Shown here: positions 8,277-17,477 of the stretch, in pieces
How positions within the stretch are numbered: position 1 is the stretch's first letter
Layout: every line of letters starts with the position of its first letter
Assembly: GCF_000612505.1 (NCBI RefSeq)
Contig: NZ_CP004078.1
Location: 2,767,252-2,831,251 of the forward strand
DNA: 64,000 nt
From: Paenibacillus sabinae T27
GTDB lineage: Bacteria; Bacillota; Bacilli; Paenibacillales; Paenibacillaceae
Direction: 5' to 3'
Translations under genes and position numbers: made by a program
The notes under the pieces: generated by a model
Databases searched by the model: none
What the model saw: the letters and a program-made list of their open reading frames with translations, nothing else
What the model was told of the DNA's origin: nothing

Positions 8277-10926
8277 ACACACTCACCTCCGCAGCCTGAA
8301 GGGTAAAATAAAACACCGTCCCCCTCGGAAAATGATCTCTTACTCCAATAGTGCCGCCGTGGGCATTTACGATCGATTTGCATAGAGCAAGCCCCAGGCC
8401 CAAACCCCGGCGTCCGTCCCCGCGAATATTATCTCCGGTATAGAACATCTCAAATAACCTGGTCTTCGATTCATCCGAAATACCCGGGCCGTCATCGGAC
8501 ACTTCTATCAGCACCATTTGCCCGTCGCGTATTGCTGAAAGCGTAATGCATGAACCCTCTTGGGTGTACTTGATGGCGTTATCCACAAGATTGATCAGCA
8601 CCTGAACGATCAGTCTGGAATCGACCCGGGCCATTAGCAAATCGTCATCTACGATTGATTGGATGCTGTGCTTCACGCTGTTGCGGTTTACATGCTGCAG
8701 GGCCTCGGAAATAACCTCCTCTATCAATTCAGCCTGAAGGTTCAGATTGATCGAACCGTTCTCAATCCGGCTGATCGACAGCAAATTTTCCACTAGATTA
8801 ATCAGCCACATGGAATCGTCGTAAATGTCGGTATACAAGCCTTTTTTCTGTTCCTCGCTGAGCACATTGGAGTTGCCGATCAGTATGCCCGCATTGCCGG
8901 AAATGCTGGTGAGAGGGGTACGCAAATCATGTGAAATCGCCCTAAGGAGATTGGCACGGAGCTGCTCCTGCCGGATTTGCATGAAAATTTCCTGCTGCTG
9001 CCCGTTAAGTTTCTCCTTCTCCAGAGCAAGCCCGCATTCTCCGAGCATCGCAAACACCAAGCTTTTTTCAAAGACGTCCAGTGGTTCTTCCTGATCCATG
9101 ACGATGGCCGCCACAGCAAAAACCGTTTCACCGCCGCGCACGGCATGGTAGAGGCAATGAGCGCCAAAAAAAGTATCAGTCGTCGCTCCAGCGCGCTTGT
9201 TGTTCTTGTACACCCAATCGGCAACCGCTTGTTCATTTTCATCCATATAGACCGCCGGGGTACTCCCGGAATCTTTTTTCGGAAAAATAATCGGCGCAGA
9301 CAACCCTTTCTGCTGAACGGAATAAAAAATAACCGTCCGGTTCAAAAGTTTCACCATCTGGCGGGCCGTTTCATCAATAATTGCCGGGAAGTCTTGGGCT
9401 TGCTGCAATTTGCGACTCGTTTCGAGCAGCACCTCTGTGCGGTATGCCTTTTGCGCGGATTGGCTCGCTTGATCCCGTACCCGCATCGTTAAGGTACTTG
9501 TCAGAAAAGACGCAGCCAGCATGACCAGAAAGGTAACCGGATAACCGGAATCATAGACTCTTAGGGAAAAATACGGCTCCGTAAAACAGAAATTGAATAC
9601 AAGTACGCTCAAAACCGACGAAAAGACGCTGTACAGCCTGCCTCTGGTTATCATGGCGTTCAACAGGACGCCGAGAATATACACCGTGACGATGTTCGCT
9701 TCTTTTAATCCGAAGTATTGAAAGCATAATCCGATGATAGTGCAGCCTGCGATAATGGCTGTGGTCTTTGCAATATCAGACGCCGAAAGATGGAGCGGCT
9801 TGGCATTCAGGTGAAATTTCCTGGGGCTCGGAGGCTGTGAGTATGGAATGATGTAAGTTTCAATATTGGGAACCAGCGCGGTCAGCTTATCGACCACATT
9901 GGATTTTGCCAATCCTCTCTTTTTGTTCTCCGACCTTCCCAGCACTATTTTGGATACTCCGCTGGTTTTGACATATTCCGCGATTTGTCCCGGGATGTCT
10001 TCCCCGTACACCGTTGCAATCTGGGCACCTAATTGCTCGGCCAGCCTCAAATTGCCCCGTAATTCCTCTTTATTTTTGGAGGCCAGCGCCATAGTTTCCG
10101 GAGTTTCCACGAATAAAGCGGTAAACCGGCCGTGAAAGGCTTCCGCCATTCTCGCCGCGGTGCGAATCACCTTTTTGTTGGAAGCTGCCGAGGAGAGACA
10201 GACCAGAATATGGTCTTTCGTGTTGTATTCATCTCTCTTGGCCTGTTCGCTGATCTGGATGGCGATACGGTTCAACTGGCTTGCTGTACTGCGTAGAGCA
10301 ATTTCACGAAGGGCGGTCAGCTTTTCCCTGGTGAATAATTGGGCCTGAGCTTCTTCTGCTTCATCATTACGATAGATCTTCCCCTTATGAAGACGATCGA
10401 TCAGATCATCCGGTTCGATATCGACCAATTTTACCTGGTCCGCACTGTCAAACACACTGTCAGGAATGCGTTCGTGAACGGAGATTCCGGTAATCGAGGC
10501 GACAATGTCCGTCAGGCTTTCAATCTGCTGAATATTAATCGTTGTATAGACATGAATCCCCGCCCGCAGCAATTCTTCAACATCCCGATATCTTTTTTTG
10601 TGGCGGCATCCTGCGGCATTGGTATGGCCCAGATCGTCCAATAATATGAGATCCGGCTTTCTTTGAAGCGCCAGGTCCAAATCGAATTCCTCTATCGCAG
10701 CTCCTGCGCCGGAAATTGTCAATGGTGGCATTAGCTCCAATCCTTCCAGGAGAGCCATCGTATCGGGTCTGTCATGGGATTCAATGAATCCGGCGACAAC
10801 GTCAATCCCGTCCTTTTGTTCCTCTTTTCCGGCGCTGAGCATCGCATAGGTTTTTCCGACGCCCGGTGCGTAACCGATGAAAATATTCAGCTTTCCCCGT
10901 TTTTTTTCTGCCGGTATGCCTTCCAT
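8269..10926 (-). CDS. kdpD: Sensor histidine kinase KdpD
   Basis: Full-length KdpD, 885 residues, senses K+ limitation and phosphorylates KdpE. Domains in order: KdpD sensor/nucleotide-binding domain (Walker A GYAPGVGKT 18-26, LLDDLGHTN near 95-103), universal stress protein domain (about 240-360), four membrane segments of DUF4118 type (about 385-485), GAF-like region (about 515-640), HisKA with the phosphorylated His at about 666 (ISHDLRTPLTS), and HATPase with N783, DDGPG near 812 and GLGLGLAL near 841. The ATG at 10926 has a modest ribosome binding site. Confidence 0.97.
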   Translation of the reverse strand: MEGIPAEKKRGKLNIFIGYAPGVGKTYAMLSAGKEEQKDGIDVVAGFIESHDRPDTMALLEGLELMPPLTISGAGAAIEEFDLDLALQRKPDLILLDDLGHTNAAGCRHKKRYRDVEELLRAGIHVYTTINIQQIESLTDIVASITGISVHERIPDSVFDSADQVKLVDIEPDDLIDRLHKGKIYRNDEAEEAQAQLFTREKLTALREIALRSTASQLNRIAIQISEQAKRDEYNTKDHILVCLSSAASNKKVIRTAARMAEAFHGRFTALFVETPETMALASKNKEELRGNLRLAEQLGAQIATVYGEDIPGQIAEYVKTSGVSKIVLGRSENKKRGLAKSNVVDKLTALVPNIETYIIPYSQPPSPRKFHLNAKPLHLSASDIAKTTAIIAGCTIIGLCFQYFGLKEANIVTVYILGVLLNAMITRGRLYSVFSSVLSVLVFNFCFTEPYFSLRVYDSGYPVTFLVMLAASFLTSTLTMRVRDQASQSAQKAYRTEVLLETSRKLQQAQDFPAIIDETARQMVKLLNRTVIFYSVQQKGLSAPIIFPKKDSGSTPAVYMDENEQAVADWVYKNNKRAGATTDTFFGAHCLYHAVRGGETVFAVAAIVMDQEEPLDVFEKSLVFAMLGECGLALEKEKLNGQQQEIFMQIRQEQLRANLLRAISHDLRTPLTSISGNAGILIGNSNVLSEEQKKGLYTDIYDDSMWLINLVENLLSISRIENGSINLNLQAELIEEVISEALQHVNRNSVKHSIQSIVDDDLLMARVDSRLIVQVLINLVDNAIKYTQEGSCITLSAIRDGQMVLIEVSDDGPGISDESKTRLFEMFYTGDNIRGDGRRGLGLGLALCKSIVNAHGGTIGVRDHFPRGTVFYFTLQAAEVSVYE

Positions 10927-10974
10927 TCCAAGCCCGCTTTCCGATAATCCTTATTCTATCTTCTTCTAGTTGTT

Positions 10975-10980
10975 AGTATA
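10975..10980 (-). promoter_or_regulatory. -10 element of the kdpDE promoter
   Basis: TATACT on the minus strand lies about 50 bases ahead of kdpD. The hexamer 17 bp upstream (TACGAT) is a poor -35, consistent with an activator-dependent promoter fed by the repeats at 11022-11043. Confidence 0.45.
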
Positions 10981-11021
10981 GCATGCGCAAAATCAGCATC
11001 GTATTACGACTTTGGGCGTAA

Positions 11022-11043
11022 GCATTAAGATTGCATTAAGAAA
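11022..11043 (-). promoter_or_regulatory. 11-bp direct repeat upstream of kdpD, candidate KdpE site
   Basis: On the plus strand GCATTAAGATT is followed directly by GCATTAAGAAA, two head-to-tail 11-bp units. On the coding strand of kdpD this reads TCTTAATGC twice, sharing the TCTTAAT core with the site at 6516-6540. This suggests KdpE autoregulation. Confidence 0.5.
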
Positions 11044-11051
11044 AATGAAAG

Positions 11052-11969
11052 CTATTTTGCCAGTAAATCGGTGTCTTCTTCCGCATACCACGGATTAATA
11101 TGGATTAATACTTCCTGCACATTTTGATGCCGCTCCATAATTGTTTGTTTTATTTTGCGCGATATATCATGCCCTTCCTGAACACTAAGATGCGCGGGAA
11201 TCCCGACACGTATATCGATAATAACGTAGGTTCCATGCTCTCTTGCCCGGATACGATCAATACGCATAACCTCCGGCACCGAAAAAACAAGCTCCTCATA
11301 TTGCAAAAGCTTTTCCGGCGCTACCAATTTGTCCATCAGGATATCCACAGCTTCCTTGCCCATGTGGTATGCGAGCCTGATAACAAAGTATGCAACTAAA
11401 ATACCGGCCAGCGCGTCGCCATAGCTTAGTATTCCAATGCTGTATTTCTCGCCGATCAGCGCGGCTCCGATTCCTGTAACGGCCGCAATCGATGCATACA
11501 CATCGGCTAAATGATCGTAGGCAGTCGCGATCAGACTTTTGCTATTTTCTTTTTTTCCAAAATGAATGCAGTAAAAGTACAGACATTGCTTCCAAATCAG
11601 AGAAATGGCCGCAGCAATTAGCGCGATATAGCTTGCTTCAGCAGCAGGGTGTAAAAACGACTCAATGGAATGGTAAGCAATGAACAAAGCCGCAAATAAC
11701 ATGATGATCGCTACCATTGCGGAACCGATGATCTCTGCACGGCCGTGCCCGTATGGATGATCCGAGTCTTTAGGTTTCTTCGCAACCTGCGCAGAACCCA
11801 GTGCAGCTATTGTTGCGATAACATCCCCTGCATTATGTACGCCATCGGCAATTAATACCTGGCTGTTAAATAAAAAGCCCACAATGATTTTGATACCCGT
11901 TAATAATAAATTACTAATTAAACTGATCCAGATTGCTATAATATTTGCTGATCGACTCAGAGTAGTCAT
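11052..11969 (-). CDS. Cation diffusion facilitator (CDF) family metal exporter
   Basis: A proton-coupled divalent metal antiporter of about 305 residues. It shows six membrane segments, the metal-site motif ADGVHNAGD near residue 45, HPYGHGRAE after it, a second site motif YDHLADV in the fifth helix, and a C-terminal cytoplasmic ferredoxin-like domain with HINPW. It resembles the MamM/YdfM-type Mn/Fe/Zn branch; the metal is not determinable. The ATG at 11969 follows GGGGGG; an in-frame ATG at 11984 is possible. Confidence 0.9.
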   Translation of the reverse strand: MTTLSRSANIIAIWISLISNLLLTGIKIIVGFLFNSQVLIADGVHNAGDVIATIAALGSAQVAKKPKDSDHPYGHGRAEIIGSAMVAIIMLFAALFIAYHSIESFLHPAAEASYIALIAAAISLIWKQCLYFYCIHFGKKENSKSLIATAYDHLADVYASIAAVTGIGAALIGEKYSIGILSYGDALAGILVAYFVIRLAYHMGKEAVDILMDKLVAPEKLLQYEELVFSVPEVMRIDRIRAREHGTYVIIDIRVGIPAHLSVQEGHDISRKIKQTIMERHQNVQEVLIHINPWYAEEDTDLLAK

Positions 11970-12080
11970 AACGAAGCCCCCCATTATAATTCACCAAAAC
12001 ATGCCTTACCCGTGTGCTTCCACCACTAGATTGTCCATATGCATAAAAAATTCCCTGCGCCATATTTGTTGCTCAAAGGA

Positions 12081-12117
12081 AACAAAAAGTCCTAAATCAC
12101 GTAGGATTTAGGACTTT
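12081..12117 (-). terminator. Rho-independent terminator, minus strand
   Basis: A perfect 13-bp inverted repeat (AAAGTCCTAAATC with GATTTAGGACTTT) around a 6-base loop, running into a T stretch on the minus strand. It would end transcripts from the 12249-13438 region. The remaining bases of 11970-12248 show no convincing gene. Confidence 0.7.
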
Positions 12118-12248
12118 GGAATTTATATGATTTTGTGTTAGCCGATTCATTCATTTAAAGCACCACATTTCAATCATTTTGACCATTGAATTACTTTAAC
12201 ATGGCTTGATAATCATTGCAATGCTTGAATTCACACTTTTTGTCATGA

Positions 12249-12560
12249 TTATTGTGCCACGTCGTCGTGATCTGTTCCCGTAATGACGGTGTACCACGCT
12301 TCAACTTCTTCTTGAAACTTGGCTGTTTTTTCAATGTAACGGGACAGAGTGTCGTTGCCGAGCGGCAGATGAACCGGGGGCTGTTCGGCATTTGCCAGAC
12401 GGATGAAAGCCTGCGCGAGCTTGGCTGGATCACCGGGCTGTTTTTTGTTCACTTCTATGGCGAAGCTTCTCATTGCTCCCACCGTGTCCGCATAATCGTC
12501 AATGACATTCGACGTTCTGGTCAAAGATGACGTATCCAGAAAATTCGTTCTGGAAGCTTC
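12249..12560 (-). pseudogene. Remnant of a short-chain dehydrogenase/reductase (C-terminal part)
   Basis: About 100 residues resemble only the C-terminal third of SDR oxidoreductases (FLDTSSL, NVIDDYADTVGAMRSFA, KQPGDPAKLAQAF). The Rossmann fold and the YxxxK active site are absent. The recognisable homology starts just after an in-frame TAA at 12561-12563, before any ATG, so this is a 5'-truncated relic. A TTG at 12524 could open a 91-residue frame, but a functional product is unlikely. Confidence 0.75.
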
Positions 12561-12592
12561 TTAAGTTAGCTTAACTTCTGTTTGGTTCAGTA

Positions 12593-13438
12593 TTATACAG
12601 GCAGACGATAATAAGGCAAAGTGACCGACGGCCGAAAACCCAGCTTTTGCGCCAAATTGTACGACCCTTTGTTTTCCAGTCGGCAGGCCCATACCGGCTC
12701 CAGATTACGCTCCAGACAATAGTCGATTAGCGCAGAGCATACGGAGGTGGCATATCCTTTTCCCCGGTGGGTATCTGCCGTCTCGATTCCAATCTCAAGC
12801 TGACTGGCTGTCAGGAAGGCTGAGAATGAGGAAGAAGCGACTTCTCCCTCCGACAACAAGGAATAACCTACACCCTTCTCGGCAAAATGCTCGGCATCCC
12901 GCCAGAAATAACGAGGAACTACCGAGCCGCTTTGGGCAAAAAACAATTCTTTGGTCAGACTGACTACTGGCTCTTCGTGCTTTTGAAAGTCCCGCTTCGC
13001 ATTCAGGTAGGCGTCACGGTCAAAGCTGAAGTTGACTCTGGTGTTTCTTTGAATCTTTTTCATTTCCAAATCTTCGGGCGACAAACCGCGATTCTCAAGA
13101 CTGTCGTTATGGGAGGTCAGCATCGAATCAATGACCCTGCTCCATTCTCCGGCCGGATCGGCCTGCAGCCATTCCATCTGCTGCCTTGCTGCTGATTGAT
13201 TCGTTATGTAATCATATAGTCCGTGAGTGAATGAATCATCTCCCGAATCACCGAACAACAGTGACATTCTATAGGGATGAGCTACATAAAATGCACGGGG
13301 ATTCTCCCGGGAATCTACATAGACATGGCCTGGAATATGTTGCCTCAGTACCACTCCGGCAAACATTGTGTTGATTTTCACTTGGTCAAGCAGCGGCAGC
13401 GCTTTGTAATAATCCTCGCGTGCAAGCTCAATCATCAT
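12593..13438 (-). CDS. GNAT family N-acetyltransferase
   Basis: A 281-residue protein with a long variable N-terminal half and a C-terminal GNAT fold: EIGIETADTHRGKGYATSVC carries the acetyl-CoA pyrophosphate loop (R/Q-x-x-G-x-G/A) and PVWACRLENKGSYNLAQKLGF the later motif B. This layout matches the GNAT_acetyltran-like family of Firmicutes. The substrate is unknown. The start ATG at 13438 follows GAGAGGGGACAA; the upstream 41 in-frame codons are not preceded by a ribosome binding site. Confidence 0.85.
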   Translation of the reverse strand: MMIELAREDYYKALPLLDQVKINTMFAGVVLRQHIPGHVYVDSRENPRAFYVAHPYRMSLLFGDSGDDSFTHGLYDYITNQSAARQQMEWLQADPAGEWSRVIDSMLTSHNDSLENRGLSPEDLEMKKIQRNTRVNFSFDRDAYLNAKRDFQKHEEPVVSLTKELFFAQSGSVVPRYFWRDAEHFAEKGVGYSLLSEGEVASSSFSAFLTASQLEIGIETADTHRGKGYATSVCSALIDYCLERNLEPVWACRLENKGSYNLAQKLGFRPSVTLPYYRLPV

Positions 13439-13586
13439 TTGTCCCCCTCTCAATACGGCTAAGCAGATTAAAGCGCCAGCGGCAATTAAAACAAGAAATG
13501 CTTCCGGGTTAAGTAAAATTATAGAATATTTTAACACTTTAAGTCTGTTCCGTCGACGCAAAATATATTATTTATTCATTTGAACG

Positions 13587-14570
13587 TTACTTTACTTTTT
13601 TCAACGGGTACCTATCGGTGGCGATCAGCTTAATATCTGTTAATTTGTTTAGCACGCTGCTTACCATGGATGCCATCAATTGTTGAACAAGCATGGCTAT
13701 ACAAACGGGCAGCGCCGCGGCTGCCGGCAGGAACGTAGTCGCAATTACCGCTCCAGCGCTTATGTTTCGCATTCCAACCGTATAAGTCAGTGAAATCGTG
13801 ACCCCGGCTTCCTTCCTCCATCCCCATCGGCCTGTCGAGTATCCGAATAGGTAGGCGATGAGTGTAAGAAGGATCACTGTGGCAAGAATCAAGGCAAGCT
13901 TCCATTCAAAATGAATGAAGAACGGAGCAACGAATGCCCCGTTCAGCGCAACAACTCCCCCGAGTGCGATCTTGGAAAATGGTGCGAGCCGGGGCTTCCA
14001 TACCCGCTCTGCCTCTCCCCGGGTCACATGATTGATGAACATGCCAAGCAGCGACGGAAACACGATCATGAGCAGGAGCTTCCATACCATCCCCAGCGCA
14101 TCGATATGCAACTCCGAAGCAAACAGGAGAGACAGCATCCCTGGGACGACGAACGGAGCAAGTAGCGTATCCAGCAGGATGACCGCAATGGTCAAGGTCA
14201 CGTCTCCGCCTTTGAGCGCTACCCAGAATAAGGTCGTAACGCCTGTCGGAATGGCGGTTCCAAGCACCAGGCCGGTAATCGTCTCAGCATCCCCGCCAAA
14301 GAAAGTCATCCCAAACAACCACGCAACAAGCGGCATTACAAAATGTAGTAGAATCAGAGCGCACAATATCGGCGCCGGTCGCCGGAACACCCGGACGAAA
14401 TCTCTGGAGCTTGTCCCCAAACTTCCAGCCAGCGTCATAAAAGCAAACAACCAGGTGGATAAATAACCGTAAGGCTTTAACCAAACGGTGAACAGCATAC
14501 CGGCAATCAAACTCGTGGGGGTAATCCATGGCATAATTCGGTCAAACATCCGGTTTACAGTGGTCAGCAT
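13587..14570 (-). CDS. Bile acid:sodium symporter (BASS) family transporter
   Basis: A membrane protein of about 327 residues with nine to ten hydrophobic segments. The TAIPTGVTTLFWVALKGGD region and the TYTVGMRNISAGAVIA stretch match BASS-family crossing helices, as in the YocS/PanS-type sodium symporters. The start at 14570 is favoured by AGGAACGACC; an upstream ATG at 14651 would overlap the preceding gene by 45 bp. The cargo is unknown. Confidence 0.85.
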   Translation of the reverse strand: MLTTVNRMFDRIMPWITPTSLIAGMLFTVWLKPYGYLSTWLFAFMTLAGSLGTSSRDFVRVFRRPAPILCALILLHFVMPLVAWLFGMTFFGGDAETITGLVLGTAIPTGVTTLFWVALKGGDVTLTIAVILLDTLLAPFVVPGMLSLLFASELHIDALGMVWKLLLMIVFPSLLGMFINHVTRGEAERVWKPRLAPFSKIALGGVVALNGAFVAPFFIHFEWKLALILATVILLTLIAYLFGYSTGRWGWRKEAGVTISLTYTVGMRNISAGAVIATTFLPAAAALPVCIAMLVQQLMASMVSSVLNKLTDIKLIATDRYPLKKVK

Positions 14571-14605
14571 GGGGTCGTTCCTATAATCATTATTTATTTC
14601 CTCCT

Positions 14606-15298
14606 TCACCTTCCGGAATGAAATAACCGAATGAATGAATCGATCAGACAATGCGGATTCTCTTCTGTGGAACTCAATTGGGGAACAAATAGCGTTCCGA
14701 TAAAGAATGGATGTCCTTGTAGTTCGACAATTCTTGGCCTTCCTTCAATATCAGTGCCTACAATGCTTAATCCCGCTTCATGAATCGGTGCTTCATATTC
14801 CGGGTTTAGCCCGTAACTGCATCTGAATTGTTCGATTACCGTTTGTTTTTGATACATGTTAGAAACCATTGAAGGACTCTTGATATGGATTTCCCCTTTT
14901 TGACCAACCAATGAACAAGTAAGTTTACTGATCACCAGACTAGAAGCATTCGGGTTTCGTTCTTCATGATCAGCATCATCTATCCTTAATTTGTTTTTAG
15001 CATACTCGAGGATTATATTTTGGAATCCGCCGCAAGTTCCTATTAATGGAATGTTATGTTCACGGGCATAATTAATAATTTGTAATACTCCGCTTACAGA
15101 TTCAGGAACACCCGGAGCGATCCAGAAACCTTTATAGTTCTTTTTGATCGTATCTAGCTGTTCAGGAATAGATGCTGTTGGAATCCAGTCATACTCCATT
15201 GGGGCTTTATTTTTCTTAATGGAATGGGTTAATGCTTCATTTGTGGCCTGCTGTGAAGGATAGCCCGGATTATAATCGCCAACAATACCAATCTTCAT
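14606..15298 (-). CDS. CTP synthase C-terminal-like glutamine amidotransferase protein
   Basis: A stand-alone class I GATase-like domain of 230 residues with the nucleophile elbow GTCGGFQN (Cys at about 89). It resembles the glutaminase half of CTP synthase. In the segment that should hold the other triad residues (HPFFIGTLFVPQ, near 196-207) the usual HPE is VPQ, so the catalytic His and Glu appear to be missing. This points to the CTP-synthase-C-related family of uncertain activity. The ATG at 15298 follows GGTGAGG. It overlaps nothing on the 3' side and ends 35 bp ahead of the BASS gene. Confidence 0.85.
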   Translation of the reverse strand: MKIGIVGDYNPGYPSQQATNEALTHSIKKNKAPMEYDWIPTASIPEQLDTIKKNYKGFWIAPGVPESVSGVLQIINYAREHNIPLIGTCGGFQNIILEYAKNKLRIDDADHEERNPNASSLVISKLTCSLVGQKGEIHIKSPSMVSNMYQKQTVIEQFRCSYGLNPEYEAPIHEAGLSIVGTDIEGRPRIVELQGHPFFIGTLFVPQLSSTEENPHCLIDSFIRLFHSGR

Positions 15299-15307
15299 AT
15301 GGAAACC

Positions 15308-15562
15308 TCACCTTCGTCCGCGGAAAGTTCGGCGCAGATCCTCGACCCATTTGTCCGGAATTTCCCAAGGGATAAAGTTTACGCCCTGCTCGTGGGCAGT
15401 AACGTTGACATGTTTGTACCAGGGAGCGCGGTCTGCCAAGGGAAATTCTGGACGCGATAGTGTTCGTAGGGTTCTTCCTTTTTTAATAAACCAGCCAAAT
15501 CCGCCCGTTCTCATAGATCTGAATATCCTGGGACGAATGAAGGAAGTCCGATCCACTCGCAT
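15308..15562 (-). pseudogene. Downstream half of a probably frameshifted hypothetical gene
   Basis: This frame reads KKGRTLRTLSRPEF and then a well-structured segment rich in Trp and Pro (PWYKHVNVTA, NFIPWEIPDKWVEDLRR). It lacks its own ribosome binding site and overlaps the previous frame (15483-15824) by 80 bp. The simplest reading is one gene split by a single-base shift near the run of A at about 15482-15488 (minus strand). The alternative is two overlapping genes. Family not recognised. Confidence 0.5.
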
Positions 15563-15824
15563 ATCCGGTCTCTTTCATCTTCCGCCTGCCCTCTTCCCAA
15601 CTGGAGCGGTCATGGACAATGGTGTAACAGTATACGATTTGATCGTCGTCTTCGTCTTCTTGCGATCCCAGGTATACCAAATCTTCGCCAAACAGCGATT
15701 TCAGATATTCCCTGCCCTCCGCATGCGAATGAAACCTCGGAAGAGCCTCTTCGAACTGCCGGGACAGCATCTTTCGATTGCCGGAAAGGGTATAGTAGCG
15801 GTCTAACTCCTCTTTATTGATCAC
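15483..15824 (-). CDS. Hypothetical protein, N-terminal half of a probably frameshifted gene
   Basis: About 113 residues, helical and charged (NKEELDRYYTLSGNRKML, then an acidic QEDEDDDQ). I place the start at a GTG at 15824, preceded by GGAGG; a longer start at 15845 is possible. The frame stops right after YENGRIWLVY, and the neighbouring frame continues smoothly, so the protein is probably truncated by a frameshift. No family is recognised. Confidence 0.55.
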   Translation of the reverse strand: MINKEELDRYYTLSGNRKMLSRQFEEALPRFHSHAEGREYLKSLFGEDLVYLGSQEDEDDDQIVYCYTIVHDRSSWEEGRRKMKETGYASGSDFLHSSQDIQIYENGRIWLVY

Positions 15825-15908
15825 ATCATTCGCCTCCATTACCAAGTATGGTTTTTAACAAAATATCACTTGGCGCTGCGGCGCGCAATCCATGAGCGTA
15901 GAATGACG

Positions 15909-17387
15909 TTACAGCTCAATCACTTTTGTGGCAATATTGTTGCAAAATTCCCGGTCATGCTCCACAAAAAGAAGGGTCGGCGAATGTTCAAGCAGCAGCT
16001 CTTCAATTTGCATGCGGGAGATCACATCAATGAAATTCAGCGGTTCGTCCCAAATATGCAAATGAGCGTGTTCGCAAAGACTTTTGGCAATGAGCACCTT
16101 CTTCTTTTGGCCGCCGCTGTATGCGGATATATCCTTTTCAAACTGATTTCTCGAAAAATCAAGCTTTCTTAAAATCGATTTAAACAGGCTTTCATCAATC
16201 CCGTGGGTTCTGGCGTAATCCGATAAATCACCCTGTAAATGGGAGGTATCCTGTGAAACATAGGATATTTTAAGCTGGCTTCCCTTTCGGAACGTACCCG
16301 TATAGCTTAGTTCCTCGCCACAAATCAGTTTGAGAAGGCTGGATTTTCCGGAGCCGTTCTTCCCTGAAAGCGCGATTCGTTCACCCTGCTCAATCGTAAA
16401 ACTAATATCCTGGCATACCCGCTTCTCGCCGTAGTATATCGATACCTTGTCAAGCTCGACAAGCCGGCTTTTATGATAGACAAGCTGTGACATCTTCAGG
16501 CTGTCAGAGCTTTCCACATTTTTAAGAAGCTTGGACTTCTCCTCCAGCGCCGATTGCTGTCTGTGCTCCATCGTTTTGGAGCGTTTCATCATTTTGGCAG
16601 CCTTGTGGCCGATGTACCCTTTATCTACCTTGGAACCGGAATTTCTTGTGCCGTTTTTCGTTTTTTCAACCTCGTCGGACCAGCCGCCCGTTCGTTTGGC
16701 CGAATCCGATAAGCGTTTAATATCTTTTCGCAGCTTGTCGTTCTCTGCTAGCTCGAAGCGATCCTGTCTTTGTTTATTTTCCCACCAGTCCGAGAAATTG
16801 CCCTTATGAATTTCAATGTTGGTCTTGTTGATGGCAAGAATGTGGTCCACGCTGTTATCCAGGAACGACCGGTCGTGAGACACCAGAATAAACCCGCTTT
16901 TGCTGCTCAGATAATCACTGACAATCCTTCTTGCGTCCATGTCCAGGTGGTTCGTAGGTTCATCAATTAACAGAAAGCTGTGCTCCTTCAAAAATAGTGC
17001 AGCCAGCAGCACCTTCGTCTGTTCTCCGTTCGACAGTGAATCAAACGGCCGGTACAGCACATCCTCCGATACGTTCAGCAATGAAAGCTCACGCTGTAAT
17101 TTCCAGTGAAGATAGTCCGGAACAATCTCCTCAATGACATCATAGGTAAGATTCTCCTTGTTCTCGACTTGGAACGGAAAATATTCAAAATTAACATTCG
17201 CCGAAATGGTTCCGCTATACTCATATTTACCGAGCAGCAGGTTCAGAAAAGTGGTCTTCCCTCTCCCGTTTCTTCCCGTAAAGCCCAGTTTCCAATCGGT
17301 ATCGATTTGAAAGCTTACGTTCTCGAATAGGTTATCGTAGCTGCCATCATAGGCAAACGTCAGGTTCGTAACATTAATTAATGACAT
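15909..17387 (-). CDS. ABC-F ribosome protection ATPase, Lsa type
   Basis: A soluble protein of 492 residues with two ABC domains and no membrane part, as in antibiotic-resistance ABC-F proteins. Domain 1 has GRNGRGKTT, signature SLSNGEQ and LLIDEPTNHLD; domain 2 has GKNGSGKSS, YSGGQ and an atypical WDEPLNFID. The linker near 205-300 is charged and would reach the peptidyl transferase centre. Overall layout and the N terminus resemble Lsa proteins, which protect against lincosamides, streptogramin A and pleuromutilins. The ATG follows AGGGGGA. An attenuator and promoter lie directly upstream. Confidence 0.88.
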   Translation of the reverse strand: MSLINVTNLTFAYDGSYDNLFENVSFQIDTDWKLGFTGRNGRGKTTFLNLLLGKYEYSGTISANVNFEYFPFQVENKENLTYDVIEEIVPDYLHWKLQRELSLLNVSEDVLYRPFDSLSNGEQTKVLLAALFLKEHSFLLIDEPTNHLDMDARRIVSDYLSSKSGFILVSHDRSFLDNSVDHILAINKTNIEIHKGNFSDWWENKQRQDRFELAENDKLRKDIKRLSDSAKRTGGWSDEVEKTKNGTRNSGSKVDKGYIGHKAAKMMKRSKTMEHRQQSALEEKSKLLKNVESSDSLKMSQLVYHKSRLVELDKVSIYYGEKRVCQDISFTIEQGERIALSGKNGSGKSSLLKLICGEELSYTGTFRKGSQLKISYVSQDTSHLQGDLSDYARTHGIDESLFKSILRKLDFSRNQFEKDISAYSGGQKKKVLIAKSLCEHAHLHIWDEPLNFIDVISRMQIEELLLEHSPTLLFVEHDREFCNNIATKVIEL

Positions 17388-17404
17388 GGAATCATCCCCC
17401 TGTA

Positions 17405-17451
17405 TCCAAAAAAAATAGAAAAAGCTGCAAGAAAGTACCTTTCTCGCAGCT
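17405..17451 (-). terminator. Attenuator terminator ahead of the ABC-F gene
   Basis: AGCTGCAAGAAAG and CTTTCTCGCAGCT form a 13-bp stem with a 3-base loop (one mismatch), followed on the minus strand by an interrupted T tract of about 18 bases. It lies 18 bp before the ABC-F start codon, so it can only act as a conditional terminator of that gene. Confidence 0.8.
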
Positions 17452-17477
17452 CAAATAGATACAGCAAATCCAGCCCG

